Assembly (NCBI RefSeq): GCF_004210375.1
Contig: NC_134834.1
Coordinates: 136,867,009-136,931,008 of the forward strand
Length of the DNA: 64,000 bases
Direction: 5' to 3'
Source: Tachypleus tridentatus
Taxonomy: Eukaryota; Arthropoda; Merostomata; Xiphosura; Limulidae
Made by a program: the position numbers and the translations under genes. Below the pieces are notes generated by a model that saw only the letters and a program-made list of their open reading frames with translations, searched no databases and was not told where the DNA came from. Numbering within the stretch: the stretch's first letter is position 1; the number at the start of each line of letters is the position of its first letter. This document shows positions 26,901 to 41,900 of the stretch, in pieces.

Positions 26901-29900
26901 CTTTATGCATTTATTGTCACATTAACATTCAACCCATCTATCCAAATCTCAATACATGGGGTTATTTACCTATTTACCAATATTCTTTTAAACCAAAAAT
27001 ACAACACAAATCTTACTGGTTCTCAATATAACAGGAAGTACTTTTTTTCCTTTCACCTTTCTTCACATACCTACATTCCTCTTTTCTTGACCTCCTCTTG
27101 TTATATATTAGATTAGAAACTTGTCCCTTAATTCCTTTTTTGTCATTATGTTTAACCCTTATTCCTAACTTTCCCTTTAAAAGGTACTTGGTCAAAACTT
27201 TTAATACATGCATTATTTCTTGTTCAAACTATTTTGTTTTATGCAGCTAACAAAACTATAATAAACATCCTTTGTAAATAAACATCATAATAGAATAAAT
27301 TCAAACCTGAAATTTCTGGAGGAAAGAAAGCATCTGGTTTTGAATCTCAGCAGGAATGACGACACTACATGGGGCATATTTGTTTACCAAGAATGATTTT
27401 TTTTCTTGTGGTGTATATAGGATTGGATGATTATCCTTGGTTAACACTCCTTGCTGCTTCAACCACTGTAGCATTGTAGTAGCAGCTACAGTTTCAGCTT
27501 CTATTTTTCTTATACCCGTGGCTTCGACAGTGTGTGTGGATGGCCAGTGAATTGTCAGCTTTGCCTTCCATCCCTTAAGATTTTCACCAACTGTAATAAT
27601 TAATAATAAAACTTTCATCAATGTGAGACAAACTATTTTTCTAAGGAAATAGTATCAGTAAATCAACAGCCAGCAAACAGAAATACATTACAGGGTACTC
27701 AGTTTCCTTATTCTAAACAGTAAGGTGTGGGCAAATATTTTACATACATAAACTAAAATAGATATTTTAAAGTCAACAAAATTTAATATAAGTTCTTGTT
27801 CTTCAAAATGCTAAAGCAATTTTAATTAATATTTTACAAAAATGAAAATGTATTTCCAGTAATACTTACCTCTGATGATGCTTATAGCTATTACTCTCAT
27901 CTAAGCATCAGTCTGAATTTTTCTTCCTTTTTTTGCTCCAGGGTTTTTATACCCCATTCAACTACCCTTGACGATCAAAACATTGTTCGTTTCTCTATTA
28001 GTGCTTTCTCTACCCATACCAGCTGTTTTTTAAATATATAATTTTCTCTACAAGTGGGTTTTCTCGTCACAGATTAATACATCTCATGTTACTTTCCACA
28101 TATGTTAAAAAAATCCTCTATTTTGGTACTATAAATAAACACTTCATTCAGACAATTTTTTCAATACTGATACTATTCCAGTATCACTGGAGATAAGTAT
28201 TATGGCAAATACATTTTCAATTTAGAAAAAATGTTAACTTCCAAAACATATTTACCTTTGTTGACACTTATAGCTAGAACCTCAGAATGAGATGGTGAGG
28301 ACATTATACATACAAAAAGCACCTGCATATATCATGGGTGTACCAAGATAAGAGTGGTACCTGAGTGGGGGAAACGAATTACATCCAGAATAGGTACATT
28401 CTTCACCTTGAATGTAGTTCCTCTATCATGGGTGAAATTCTACATAAGTAATGATCATTATAGATCAGCTCTAACCAGATAGTAAAGTCTACTCAGGATT
28501 CAAATTAAGGGGTCTTGGTCCTTATATTCCATGTTCATAACTCAGATAGTTGGACTGTAATGTTATATAAAGATATACTTTCGACTTGATACCAATCTGT
28601 AGCCATATAGGTGATGTATTACAAACCACCAGAATCATGATAAGAAAGTAAGCAAAAATGAAGTGGACAAGTCTTCTCCTCCATTCAAAAAAGAGTGTGA
28701 AAAGCAACACCTCAAACTCAAATTACAAAATTGTACATGTCTTACTCAAATAAGGGAACAGAACTTACCTGGTCTGGAATTATAAACATTCATCCTCACT
28801 CCCCAAATTAATGGACAAGGTACATTCTATTTACCCACAGAATTATGAGGAAATAGTGGGCATCCTACAAGGAACAATAAACTGAATTGATATTAACACA
28901 CCCAGCATGTGTGTGGTATGCACACCCCAACCAGATAGTTGAGCATCAAATATGAACTGGTATTCTGTGCAGGCTAGTGCCACCCCTATCAATATCTGGA
29001 AAATCATCCATGGACCAGTGAAGGAGAACCCCCTACTTTGCCCTCTTCTCCAAGAGTGGAGGAATTCACTTTTAACACTCTTGAAGAAAAGTCTGTCTGC
29101 TACCCCAGTGACTGGAAACTGAGTGTGGTAAGAACTGCTCAAAATCTTGAAGATAATGTGCATTGGGGAGTCCTGAGAAACAGTAATCTAGAGATACTAC
29201 AACAGGTGAACCAAGCTTCTTAAATTTTTAAAAGCAAATCAACCAATGATTGATAGGAACAGACAGAATCCCTTTTAAATTTACTAATGATAGTCTACGA
29301 GTGGCAGTCTGGCAAAATATGGTTATACCTTCTGATGAGCTCTTGGATAGCCTTATGGAACATCTCATTTTTTACAAAGCCAGTTGCAACCAGAAGTAAA
29401 TGTAGTGAAAATTCATTGCTTGCACAGAACTAAATTGATAAAAGCACACCTGTATGTGCAACACATGCCACAGTGTGGGATCCATTAAAAATAAAAAAGG
29501 TAAGGAATCCTGAAAAGTAGGGACAAGATGAGTAAAAAAAACAACAAACTCAGCTTTCCTTATAATCTAGCATACATGGTAAGTAAAATTCTCATATAAA
29601 ACTCCTAGATCATGTAAATAATGAGACAAAAGGACTGGGAAAAGCCTGCATACAAATTTGCATGATGTCCTCTAGCAAGCAATTAAAATAGGCAACTACA
29701 GACATAGAAATATGATGAATCTGATTAGATGTGAATTGTAAAGGTTTCCTTGTCTGCAAAGACAGGTCAGAATACGGCAATATAGATCAATTTGCAAAGC
29801 CACCTCAAAGTAATCAGGAACAAGTCCTGATTAGGATTCTAATGAATAAAGAGTTAATTTCTAGCAGCTCAAAAGGAATTAGTGCAAGCCATATAACACA

Positions 29901-32900
29901 AGGGCCCTGACAGGACATAATAAATGATCAGGATCTGAGTGATCATAAAGTTGAGAAACAGCTGACAAATGAATTGGTGAGAATGATTTATCCTCTTCCA
30001 TGGCACCTAGTCTTAGGAAGAAAGGACCTATTATGGTATAGCAGAACACAAGAGGAGTGACAAAGAGTCTTGAGCACATGTGGTGCAAACAATTGGATTT
30101 ACAAAGTCCAGATGCCAGCATCACCTAAAAATAGATAATTCATAGTACATTATACTAAAGTTAGAATAGCTGCTGAAACAAAGCATGGACTATCCATTTG
30201 GTTGTGGCAATATAGGCAATTTACTATTAAATTCATCACCCCTGGAACACAGCAAGCCAGAAGGATATGATGAGGGTGAGCCCAGTAGAGAATATCTAAA
30301 GTTCAAAATCAAAAGTCTTGAGAATGAAAGTTCCTTGAAAGGAAATGCAAGATGCTACCATAGACCTATTGGAATGAATAATGATGATTTTCCCCTTTAA
30401 TATACTAGACCTTGAACCATTGCCTGTTGGACAGCTAGTAGTTTGAAAATATTGATGTGGATGCATATTTGTTATCCATCCATAGACAATGGAATTCCTG
30501 ATCTTTGCAATAAACATCCCAATTCATCAAACTGATCTGAGGAATGTTGAGACTTAAAAATTTGAAGGGAAGATAAATATCTCAGAATAGTAGTGAAAGT
30601 TTGACAAATCAGAGAAAGACAGATATGTTTAAAAGAGGATTAAGTCTTCTGGAATATAAATATACATCCTCCTGGTGGTGGCATGCCAATGTATGCTGCT
30701 TCAACAAATGTGAGGGACAAGGCATAGCTACCTTGTTATGTAACTGAGGAGTAAACCTTCCAACAAGAACAGTAATATTGGATGAAGGAGGAAAAGTAAG
30801 CAGTCGATCTCAGAACTTTCAACCATCAAGGAGGAAGTAAATTCAAAGGTAATTGGGGAAAGACCCCAAAACTCACAAACCCAACTTACTAACTGAAGAA
30901 ATGGAGCAGGAGGTGGTTGACCCAAATTGGACTCATGAGAAGCCAATATAGTAAACAAAGGTGCCAGAAAAGAAAATTCTAAATCTCTTCAGTGTGTTCT
31001 TGATCACTGGTAAAAGCATCTCCATCTCACAAAGAATCAAATCACAGACAGCCTCGAATGAGAGTGACCTCCAACTCCCCAACCATCAAGATTTGCTAGA
31101 TAACAGAGGTGGAATAGAGGAGGGCTGAGTAGCCTCCATGTTGTAAAGAGTAACTATAGTTTTCATACCTGAAAATGGAATCATAAAAAAAAGTTTTTGC
31201 AAAGCCAGAATTAAATATAAATTTGTATAGAAATCAACTAGGTGACGAGAAAATTGCAATAAAGAAAATTAACTATCACAGCACTTCTTTAAAGAAACCT
31301 GTAAAATTATTTGTAAGAGATTTATTAATGTATATTTATTTTAATATCTATGTATGTTTAAGTTCAAGAATGTAAGAATCAACCATGCATGATATATGTT
31401 AAATACTCGTGATTGCTAGTATTGTTGCCAATTCAACTTTAATCTCACCTTAAAGTTTATAAATTGATGTAGCAAGAGAAAGATTTTAGAATATTGTTTG
31501 GTTGTTATAGTCAATATACTATAAGCTTCAAAGGATCTATGACAAATACTTATTAATTGGAAAACAACAGCTACTTGAACAAAAAAATTTATAGATTTTG
31601 AACATTACATTCGACTTCAGATAATTAGCACTGGATGCAAGTATTTCTACGAGGGCATTAGGTATCTATCTTTCTCTGTGAAAAGTAAGCTTGTAAACCA
31701 CATTAGACCAAACAAGAATAGAACTAGCTAGCCTAGCATTCTCATCAAGTGAAGTGTATCTGTGTATCAATATAAAATTGTCTTTACAAAGTGACCCTGT
31801 CTTGGTTGTGTTTCAGGAGACTAATATTTTGTAGTAATCACATTTAAACTATTATTATATACGTACACACACACACACACAGAGATTATTACTATTGAGA
31901 AATTAGTTATGAAACTTATTTTTTCCTAAAATATAGAACAACAAATAAAGTAAAGCAAACAATTATCTCTTCTAGGTACAACCTTTGTACTCAGTTGCTG
32001 AGTCTTTTAATGTTTTGCACATGGAGGATATGAAATGAAGTATTATTTTCAGGTTATATATACATACAATTAAATATCCAAAAATCAAATTATTACATTG
32101 ATACCACAGAATTCTACTATATTTTATTTAGCTTGATAACTAAGCTGTTTTTAGGTTTATAAAAATATGAAATTTTGAGTTGACTGAAGACACAACCTAA
32201 CTTTTAAAATCTTGGTTTGAAAGGATGAAACACCTTCTAATACATTAAAATGGCTGTGAGAAACATTCTAAGTAGTTTACTGATTGCATGTCATATATTA
32301 AAGTAAGTGTAAAAAAAGTACTGTCTCCAAAAATGAAAATAGGTGAACAGCATCACTTCATTTGATTCAGTTAATGAGCCATATCTTAGCAAACAAAAAT
32401 GTATGAAAAAAGAAAAAGAAACAAGGTTCTTATTTTATATTCTACTTTGTCAATATTGGTACTTTTATTTCCTAATTCATATGTAATTCATACATTCATA
32501 CTATTTTTACATCACAAACATTTAATCTGAACCAATGCTGCTTTCACCATACCATGTGACTCACAAAAATCTATATTTAGGTGTGTTCTATTAATACTTA
32601 CTTTGAAATTAAGAAATTAACTAGTGTATAATATTACAATTTGAATTATTATCTACAGTTTGATAACAAACGTAGACATAAATTCATAAAACAGTAGTTC
32701 AATAAAATTTTCATTGCAAAAATATGCTATGGCACGGCCTGTGACCTGTTGGGATAGGGTTAAGTCCATGAAATAATTTTAAATGATAGTGTAACCTAAA
32801 TGCTTCCCATCAGTAGGAATGAGTACTTTTGCTTGTTTTGATAAACTAAATAATTTTCTATGTTAACGACTAAAAATAAAAACAAATTGCAGTGTAAGGA

Positions 32901-35900
32901 TAGTATGAAACTACTATACATTTTGCAAGTAATTTAAAGACACTATATCATAACTTGTGCATTTGTATCTGTTGACAGACTCATGAAACTAGAAGTTAAA
33001 TACTACCTGAAAGAACAAGTAATTATTAATAAAAAGCTGTATTGTATTTGTACAAATCTAATTCTCTAGTTTAATAAGATTTTGATTTACAAGATTAAAT
33101 GCCTGAGAAATAAAATGGAAGAACAAAATTTCAGTGCAGCTAAAAGAAAAAGTCAACATTCAGCTAATTTGGATACATAAACTTGTTTTTAAATTTTGAA
33201 CAATGGCAACAAGTTTTTAAATAGCAAAGTAAGGAAAACAAATCTGAATTTGTTCAAAGGAAAAATTTTGCAAACAAATCTTCTACTAATAATGTAGAGG
33301 AAGCAGGTCTAAATCTGCTAAAACCTACAACTTGCAGACTCATCTTCCAACAATACATACTAAGAATGCATGTCTGAACTCACCTGACTTTTGAGCCTGA
33401 AAGTTCACAAACTAACCTTTAAATAATGATGTAGAGAAGGTAGGTTTGAACTCCTTCGAACCAAGAGTATTGCAGACAATTGTGCAAATGTTACTCAGGG
33501 CAGATTTTGGATGCACTTCCACCTTTTTGTTTGGAATCCACTCAGTTTCTGCAGGTATCAGAGTAAGTCTGTTATTTTCATCAAGAACACCTAGTTCCTG
33601 TCATAAAAATCACCTACATTATTGAAATAAGACAAATTACAAATAGTATAAACTGTATGAAAACTATAATAAACATTTTCCCAAATAATACATCTCAATG
33701 CACAAAACGTTTTGAAACATTAATTTTAAGCCACTAATAAAAGAATAAAAACCAATATTTTAGTAACATATTCATTTGAAGGTAATTGAAGTTTAATGAA
33801 CAAAATGGCAGCAGCAACAATGAACATTTGACAGGGAGTGTGTACAGTAACAAATGTTTAATTCTTGGGTATTTTGGAATATATATTTTCCATCTTCATG
33901 TTGAACAAGGTAAATTATTAGGTAGAAATATTTTAAATACTGTTTTCAATGCTGTCAATCAATTTAACTTTTTTGTACTTAGAAAAAAGGGTACATTATT
34001 AAAATCAACAGAAAATACAGCTCTGCATTAATGAGTATGTAAAGTACTGAATACATAACTTAAGTAATTTTCAAACAAGTTTCTATCAATATTATTGTGC
34101 AAGTTTTTTTCATAGAGATTAAAAGTCACATTAACTGAAGGATGAGTTGAAGAACATCCTGTGATATGCCAAAATACTGTAAGCACAAGGAAAAAAATTT
34201 CTCCACTTTAACAAGTCAACCCACTAGGAGGGTTTTTTGATTTTTTTAGAAGAAACTGAGGATTTAGGACTCATTTTGTGAGGACCCAAGAAATAGCCAA
34301 AAGATCATAGAACATTGGAACAAAAGGCTACTGGAATGAATCAGGCTGGCAAAAAACAGGATCCCATAGTAAAATGATTGATTGTTTTAATTAGTATTTA
34401 TTGGTGCAAAGTAACTAAGCTATCTGCACCAAACCAGAAAAAATTAAAAATAAAAGTAAAGTTATTAAAATATGTAAAACAGAATCATGTAAACACAAAA
34501 CAAAGACCAATTTTCAACTTAAAAACTTAGGTTTCAAAAGGCCAATGGCCCTTAAAAATTTTAAAACAAAATTGAGGTGGACAGTGTTACCATCGTCAAT
34601 GGTGAACCCATGGTAAAATTATGTCTAAAATTGCACTGTAATTTATAATCATAATGATGTCATGACAGTAAAATGTGGGCTATTGTGACTTGAGTGTCAC
34701 AAAGACCAAACATTGGTACATCAGTCCCAGATAAAAGAAAACAATGAGTCAAAAAACTGTAACCAGTTCATAGACTAGCCAGGACAACTTCCTCCTTCTG
34801 ATCCTTACAGAAGAAAGATTGGCATAGAGCAACAGAAGGTTTGATCTGGAGAAGCTTGTTTTCATGTTGCTCACTCCAAGTCGACTGCCAGCTGGAACAA
34901 AGCCAAGCCTTGAATACAGGACCATAGTCCATGTACGGAACAGGCACAGTTGCGATAGTGCCAGAGCAGACAGATTTAGCTGCAGTGTTGGCGAACTCAT
35001 TCATGCGAATACCAATGTGGCCCAGAATCCAGAAAAACTAGACAGAAGTAGATGTTAAAGAGAAAAGGGTCAGTTGGATTTGAATATCGACAAGAACAGG
35101 GTGCAAACTAACATGATGAGATTACAGGGCCAGTAGAGAACTAAGCAAGTCAGTATAAATAGTGCAGTTTGAGTACTGCTTAGTTTTTATGTGATCCAGG
35201 GCAAGAGAAATGGCATACAGTTCAGCAGTGAATACAGAAGTTATAAAGGGGATTCAGCATGCAACCGCCGAACCACAACAAACCATGGCAGAGCTCACAC
35301 AGTCACCTGATTTCGAACCATCTGTATAAATAGGAATGAAAAGAATGGTTCAAAGGCGTTCCGCAAATAACAGATAATATTTCCAATAAGGAGCGTCTGC
35401 TTTTCTCATATCACTTGAAGATAGGACACATTTAGGGACTGTAAGAAGCCATGGGGGAATGGACTGACCAGTGGATACAGCAATGTTATCCAAGGACAGA
35501 CCCAATTCATCCAACTGCACCTGGATATGAAGGCCAAAAGGACAAAATATTGATGTTGTTGTATGAGAAAGGCTTCTCTGATGAACGTTTCAAGTCAAAT
35601 CAGGTGGTCCATAGTGGACTCCAAGTTCCTGTGGAAAAGAATGGGAAAGTGTTGAACCCACACGAACTAGGAATCTCCTGTCCATTAAAAATTTTTTTAA
35701 TAAAAATGGGCAAATGGCCACATAACCCATATATATATGGTGGTTTTGCAAAATGCCATACGACCATGTTATATCATAAGCCTTCTCAATGTCAAAGAAT
35801 ATTGATACAAGATGTCGTTTGAGAAAGGCTTCTCTGATTGACATTTCAAGTTGAATCAGGTGGTCCACGGTGGAGCGCTGTTGTCAGAACCCACACTGGG

Positions 35901-38900
35901 TGGGTGAGAAGAGGTTGTTTGATTCAAGGAACCAAACAAGACGAGCATTAACCATTCTCTCTTAGGTCTTACAGAGACAACTTGTCAAAGCAATTGGACA
36001 GTAGTATGAAGGAATCTTGGGATCCTTCGCACGCTAAGAGAAAGGTAGAACAATAGCCTGGCAAAAGGCATCAAGAAAAACATTCTCCTACCAGATCTGG
36101 TTAAAAACAGTCAGAAAAATAACAAGAGAAGCAGGAGGTAGATGGTGCAGCATTTCATGGTGTACATCATCAGGTCCAACTGATGTACTGCCAGACCGAT
36201 GTAGGATTAGTTTGAGTTCCACCAGTGTGAAGGGACGATTATAGTCACAGAGACAATCAGCTCGAAAGGAAAGAAGTGATCACTCTGTCCAAGTCTTAAT
36301 GTCTAAGAAGGTGGACAAAGAAGCAGAAGTGTTATATAATTGGTAAAAGCTTTCACTGAGAGTATTGATAATGCTCCGAGTATCAGCTACTTTCTGGCTA
36401 TCAGAGAGCAAGATTGAGAGGGGGCAGAACTATATTGCCAACTGACCTTTCGAATCTTTTGCCATATGACTTTGGAACTGGTGGTAGAAGATATGCTGGT
36501 TGTGAACTTAATCCAAGATTCCTTCTGGCTTTGACGTCTTACCCACCAAGCATGTGCACGGGCCTGCTGGAAAGTGATGCGGTTCAATGGGATATCTACA
36601 GAAAATATGACAGGCCAGTTTTTGAGCATTCTGCACCACGTGGTAGGCAGGATTTCACCATGGACGAGGGTATTGTGGAAAACGTTCCGAGGTTTTAAGA
36701 ATAAATTGAACAGCTGCTTGTATAATACAGTCAGTTACTGCTGCTACAGAATCGTCTATTGATGTCTTACAGACAATGGCAGGATGAAGTTCTGTGAGAG
36801 CATTGAAAGAGGGCCAGTTTGCGTGATAGTGCTTCCACCGGGGAACGCAGGTCAGGTGACATCAACCACAGCCAATCTCTCTCAGTTATAGGAAAATGAT
36901 CACTGCATTGTGAATTATTGTCAATCCTCATGAAAAATGGGAGAATAGTGAATGGGAATAAACTGAGAGATCAATAGCAGTAAAGGACCGATTACATGAA
37001 GGAAAATAAGTAAAAGAAACAGTATTGAAAAGAGAAAGGTTGTGATCAGAGAGCATACCTTCTATAGAGTGACCCCTCCTATCAATATTAGCACTTCCCC
37101 AGAGGGGGATGATGTCCATTAAAGTCCCCCAGGATTAAAAGGGGAGATAGCAACTGTTGAGTGAGAGAATCTAGGTCTGATTGATCATAGGTCTCTCTAG
37201 GCAGCAGGTAGAGAAAACAAACAGTGATGGTATGACCCAAGGAAAAACGGATGCTATGGCCTCCAAGGGTGTGTCAAGTGGCAAAGACACGGCGGGCAGA
37301 TGCTGATCAACCAACAGTGCCACCCCTCCGTGCACTCGTCCATCACACAGTGTGTAATTTCTGTATAAACAAAACTGAGGAAAGGTGACTGTATTGTCAG
37401 GTTTCAGAAAGGTTTCCTGTAAGGCAAGACATACAGGAAGGTAGGAAGCATTCAGTGTTTCGATGTCATCCAGATTAGAACGTAAATCTCGACAGTTCCA
37501 TTGTATCAAGGTGGCCATTTTTTATTTATGTGTAGGCAAATTGGGTGGAGAACCCTTCTGTTTTGGAACACATCTTTTTTCTTTTCTGTCTTTATTCGAA
37601 TGAGGTATATCGACCTCCATTAATCCTGCCTTAGGTCGACTGGGCAGGTCTTTGCTGTTGGAAGAGGATTCCAGTGAATGAGGACGTGAGGGAATGATCG
37701 TTTTGCATCTTGGGGTGGATGAAGAAGATGTATCTGAGAATATTTACAGAATGACTAATTGCAAGACAATATACTCCAATAGATTTAGGATTCTGGATGG
37801 GCAGTTCTCATCACAGAGTAGGAAAGATTGATCTGAATAAAGGAAAACATATTTGGAATGAAGCAGAGTACATGAAACACCACTGACAAAGATATCAGAC
37901 TAACAATGCTAATAGGATTATGAAATAAAGACTTCATGAATAGGTTATACATAAAAGATAAGCATAAAAGTTCAAAACATGGGAGAGTAAGGCAGTGAAG
38001 AACAATACTAGTATTTCAATCCAGAAGAACGTTCCAACAAATAAAACAGATATGGTAGGTGAGGAAAATACCAAGGTACCTGGAAAAATGGAAGGTTTTG
38101 GATAAGGCTACACTATAACCAGCTATGGAAGAGATCAAAGTACCATTGAACAACCAGGTGAAGAAATCCGTAAAAAAGAACTAGTAGGTCAAGAAGAAAA
38201 AAGATGCTAAAAGGAAAGAAATATGAATCAACAATCTAGGTGTCCTTGCAATGGACCAAATATAGGTCAAGCATGAAGAACCAGTAATTGAGATTAACAA
38301 AGTAGAGTGTAGTTTGGAGCTGAATGAGACAAAAAAACGAAGCTGCACTAATCAATAAGAAGCAAACAGAAGGACATAACATAGAATGGAATAAATGATG
38401 AAATCACCCTAGGAAGGAGTTGGATGGCAGAGCAGACATAAAAATACCAGTTTGTCTAGTCCTGACTACAAGTACCTACTGCTAAGGTTTGAGGACGAGG
38501 AACTAGAAACAAATAAAAAGGTAAATTGGACTTGAGGAAAATGGCAAAAGCATTCAGATGAGACTGCCCCACTGATTACAGATCTACTGGAAAACCAGAG
38601 GGTCAAGGAAAAATAATCAGCCACAAGATTGAATGCACCTTGAACAAGACATGCAATTTGAATACTTGTAACTTTTGGCCCTATAGTTCTAAATTTTGAC
38701 TATAAAGAAAACAGGAATGGGTGGCACTTTGGTGATTGGCATGTTTTTCTTATAGTAAAGCCACATTGGGCTATCTTCCGAGTCCATCGAGGGGAATCAA
38801 ACCCCTGATTTTAGCATCATAAATCTGTTTACTTACCCCTGTACCAGTGGGGGACCCTTGATGATCGGTGACAACTATGGCACTGTCTGAATGGATTATT

Positions 38901-41900
38901 CTAAGTTGGTTCTGTACAATACAAAGGAAATTAACCAAATCATGTCATATTGCCAGAAGCTCCAAGATATTGATATAGTATGACCTTTTGCTCCAAGACC
39001 ATTGTACAGAAGCCACTCACTGATTAACCCATGCTCTCAACCATGGAGAGAAGTAATAGTACATAGATTTAGATCCAAATTGGATAGAGAAAGTTGCATT
39101 CCCTTCATTGTCTTGTTCAACTAACAATGAAAATCGTCTGAAAGGGAAGGAGGAAGGGTAGTTGAGGAGTCTGAAGGAACAAAGCAAGATTCCATTGATC
39201 CTGCAATATCACTGCACAATTTTTTTTTAAAAGTTGTGTTTCCTGAAAAGTTTTTGCTGATTGTGACAGGTACCTGGTGGGTATGCAAAAATAGTTTTGG
39301 TTTTGCTTCATCATGTAGAAACTCAAAAATAGACAGTTAACTGTTTACCGGCAATAAAACATATTTAATTGCATTTATGTTTCTAATATGCTATTAAGTT
39401 CAACATAATTAAGTGTTTTGCTCCTAATTTGCATTTGTATTCAATGTCCGGTGCATCACGTTGCAGTGTCCGACAGTAGTCAGCAAGCATTGACGGATTC
39501 CAGTTGCCCTGATAGCATATTTCCATTGTAGCAATGTCCTGGTGAAACCTTTCGCCATGTTCATCACTGACAAAACCAAGATTTGTGGGGAAGAAGTCCA
39601 AGTGTGAATAGAGGAAATGAATCTTGAGTGACATGTTGCACTTTAATGTTTTGTATGTCTTGAGAAGTCTGTCTACTAGCTGAATGTAATGTGGTGCTCT
39701 GTAATTGCCAAGAAAATTGTCAACAACATCTTTGAAAGCTTTCCAGGCAATCTTTTATGGCCCAACTAACAGATCTTTGAACTGCTTGTTACTCATAACA
39801 TGTCTGATCTGAGGGCCAACAAAAATGCCCTCTTTGATCTCACCCATAGTTATTCTTAGGAATATCTGTCTTAAATAACAAAAACCTTTGCCTTCTTTGT
39901 TCATTGCTTTCACGAAATTCTTCATAAGTCCCAAATATACGTGAAGAGGAGGCAAAAAAATCTTTGCCAGGTTTACAAGCAGTTCATGCACCACATTTTT
40001 CTGTCGTGGAACTAACTTTTTACGGAGTGGCCAGCTCTGTCTAGAATAATGCGATTCTTTGGCATGACTGCCCCATTTGCAGATGAAACAACAGTACTTT
40101 GTATAGCCGAGCTGCAGTCCCAGTAACAGAGCAACGACTTTCAGGTCTCCACAGATATTCCAGTTGTACTTGCTGTACTGGATGTGCTTCAGCAACATTG
40201 CCATGTTATTGTAGGTTTCTTTCATGTGTGCTACGTAGCCAACAGGTGTTTAAGGGTGAATGTTGTCATTGTGTAACAGAACAGCTTTGAGGCTTAACAT
40301 TGATGAATCAATAGAGATGCCACTCTTGCTGGTCATGGTCACAACCCAAAGCAAAGAACAATCCTTCGATGTCAACACAGAAACAGAAACTGTCAACTTG
40401 TGCAAAGAATTTGGTTATATCATCTTGGCGGCTTCAACAAACAGAAATTTTCGTACCTGATGACAGCAAACACCATTCTTGCAATCTCAAACCCAGCAAT
40501 TCAGTTTTTGCTTTTGACAGACCCATATCTCTGACCTGATCATTTAATTCTAACTGTGTTATGAGATGTGGATCGCCTGAGGAGCAAGGTTCAAAATCCA
40601 GATCAGTGTCACTGCCAGTTCCCTGCATTGCAGTTTCTTCATCTGGTTTGTCTAAGGTCCATTCCTCTGGTGGTTTCAGAATTGGAAGACTGTCGTCATG
40701 TGGCACAGCTCTCATTGCTGAAGGCAGATTAGGATATTCAATTGACTTCTTGTTTTTGGCAGAGAAACCAGACACATTAGTCAAACAGAAGTAACAGTCC
40801 GTCCATATCATCGGGACAGCAAACGACATTGTCTTTCAAGTGCCTCTGAGCCAAGCTCTCAGACAGACAACACATGCTGCACAACAAATGTGAGGCACCC
40901 ATTCCTGGTCTTGACCACCAGTTTTGCAGCCAAAGTACAGATGATACATTTTCTTCACAAGAGCAGACATTGAGCATGTCTGATGAACAAGCGTATACTC
41001 GCCACAAATATAGCAGAATATATTGCGGCTGTTATGAGTAAACACATTGATGAGACATATTGACCAACAACAATCGTCCTGTAAAATGTCTATAACATTT
41101 AACTTACTTTTTACAGTGCTACTGAGGCAATGCTATATTCTGAAACAAAACGTACACACAATAAGGTCTATATTAATCCAATGAGCAGCATCTGTGTACG
41201 CAAGCCACTTTTATAGCCTGCTGAGACAGTGTCAGGCTGGCTTCGGCCTGTCCAGGCTGCATACTTCCACAGAACAACTTCCAACCTGGCCTGATTTCAT
41301 GCCTGAACATGCCCAAACTGCACAAAACATTGTTCATAGGTCTCTTACAGAGACAAAAATTTTTGGAAACAAATATAAGAAAAAACATGACAAAACTAAA
41401 GATTTCAATAAAACGGTATGTGATGGGCAAATTTGGATGTGATTTTCGTGATCAGCAGCCAAAAATCTATAAGGAACACCTAACAGTACCCAAGAAGCAA
41501 ACACTTTGTTGTGCAGTGTATTCAGTGAAGAGAATGCATATGTGCTCAAATAAAGCACAAGTCCCCAAAATCAATAGTTCCTCATGTGCAGAAAGGGCAT
41601 GAAGAATAGAAAGCTCCATTGAATGGAGAAGAATTGGAGAAGGTTAGGCCCAGCTGAGATAAATTTGAAAAACATACCTAACTGGACAAGATGATGGGCA
41701 AGAATCAGAAAACACTTTACCACCTACAAAATCCAACCAACTTGAGCTGCTTCTGTCATCATCATCAACGATACTACAATATCAGGAGTAAACCTGTGGG
41801 AAAAAAAACCAAATACACATGCTTACAATGGTGCCACTGTTCAGAGATGGAACAACAGTAAAATGTAGGTTATTGTGACTTGAGTATCACAAAAGCCACA

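Noticed and set aside
35451-35822. Plus-strand 123-codon frame
   Set aside because: Antisense to LINE reverse transcriptase; the minus strand shows FDIEKAYD and FLMDRRF.
40434-40829. 131-codon frame as a stand-alone gene
   Set aside because: It is one frame-shifted piece of the larger [12 protein letters not shown] copy, with related text continuing on both sides in other frames.
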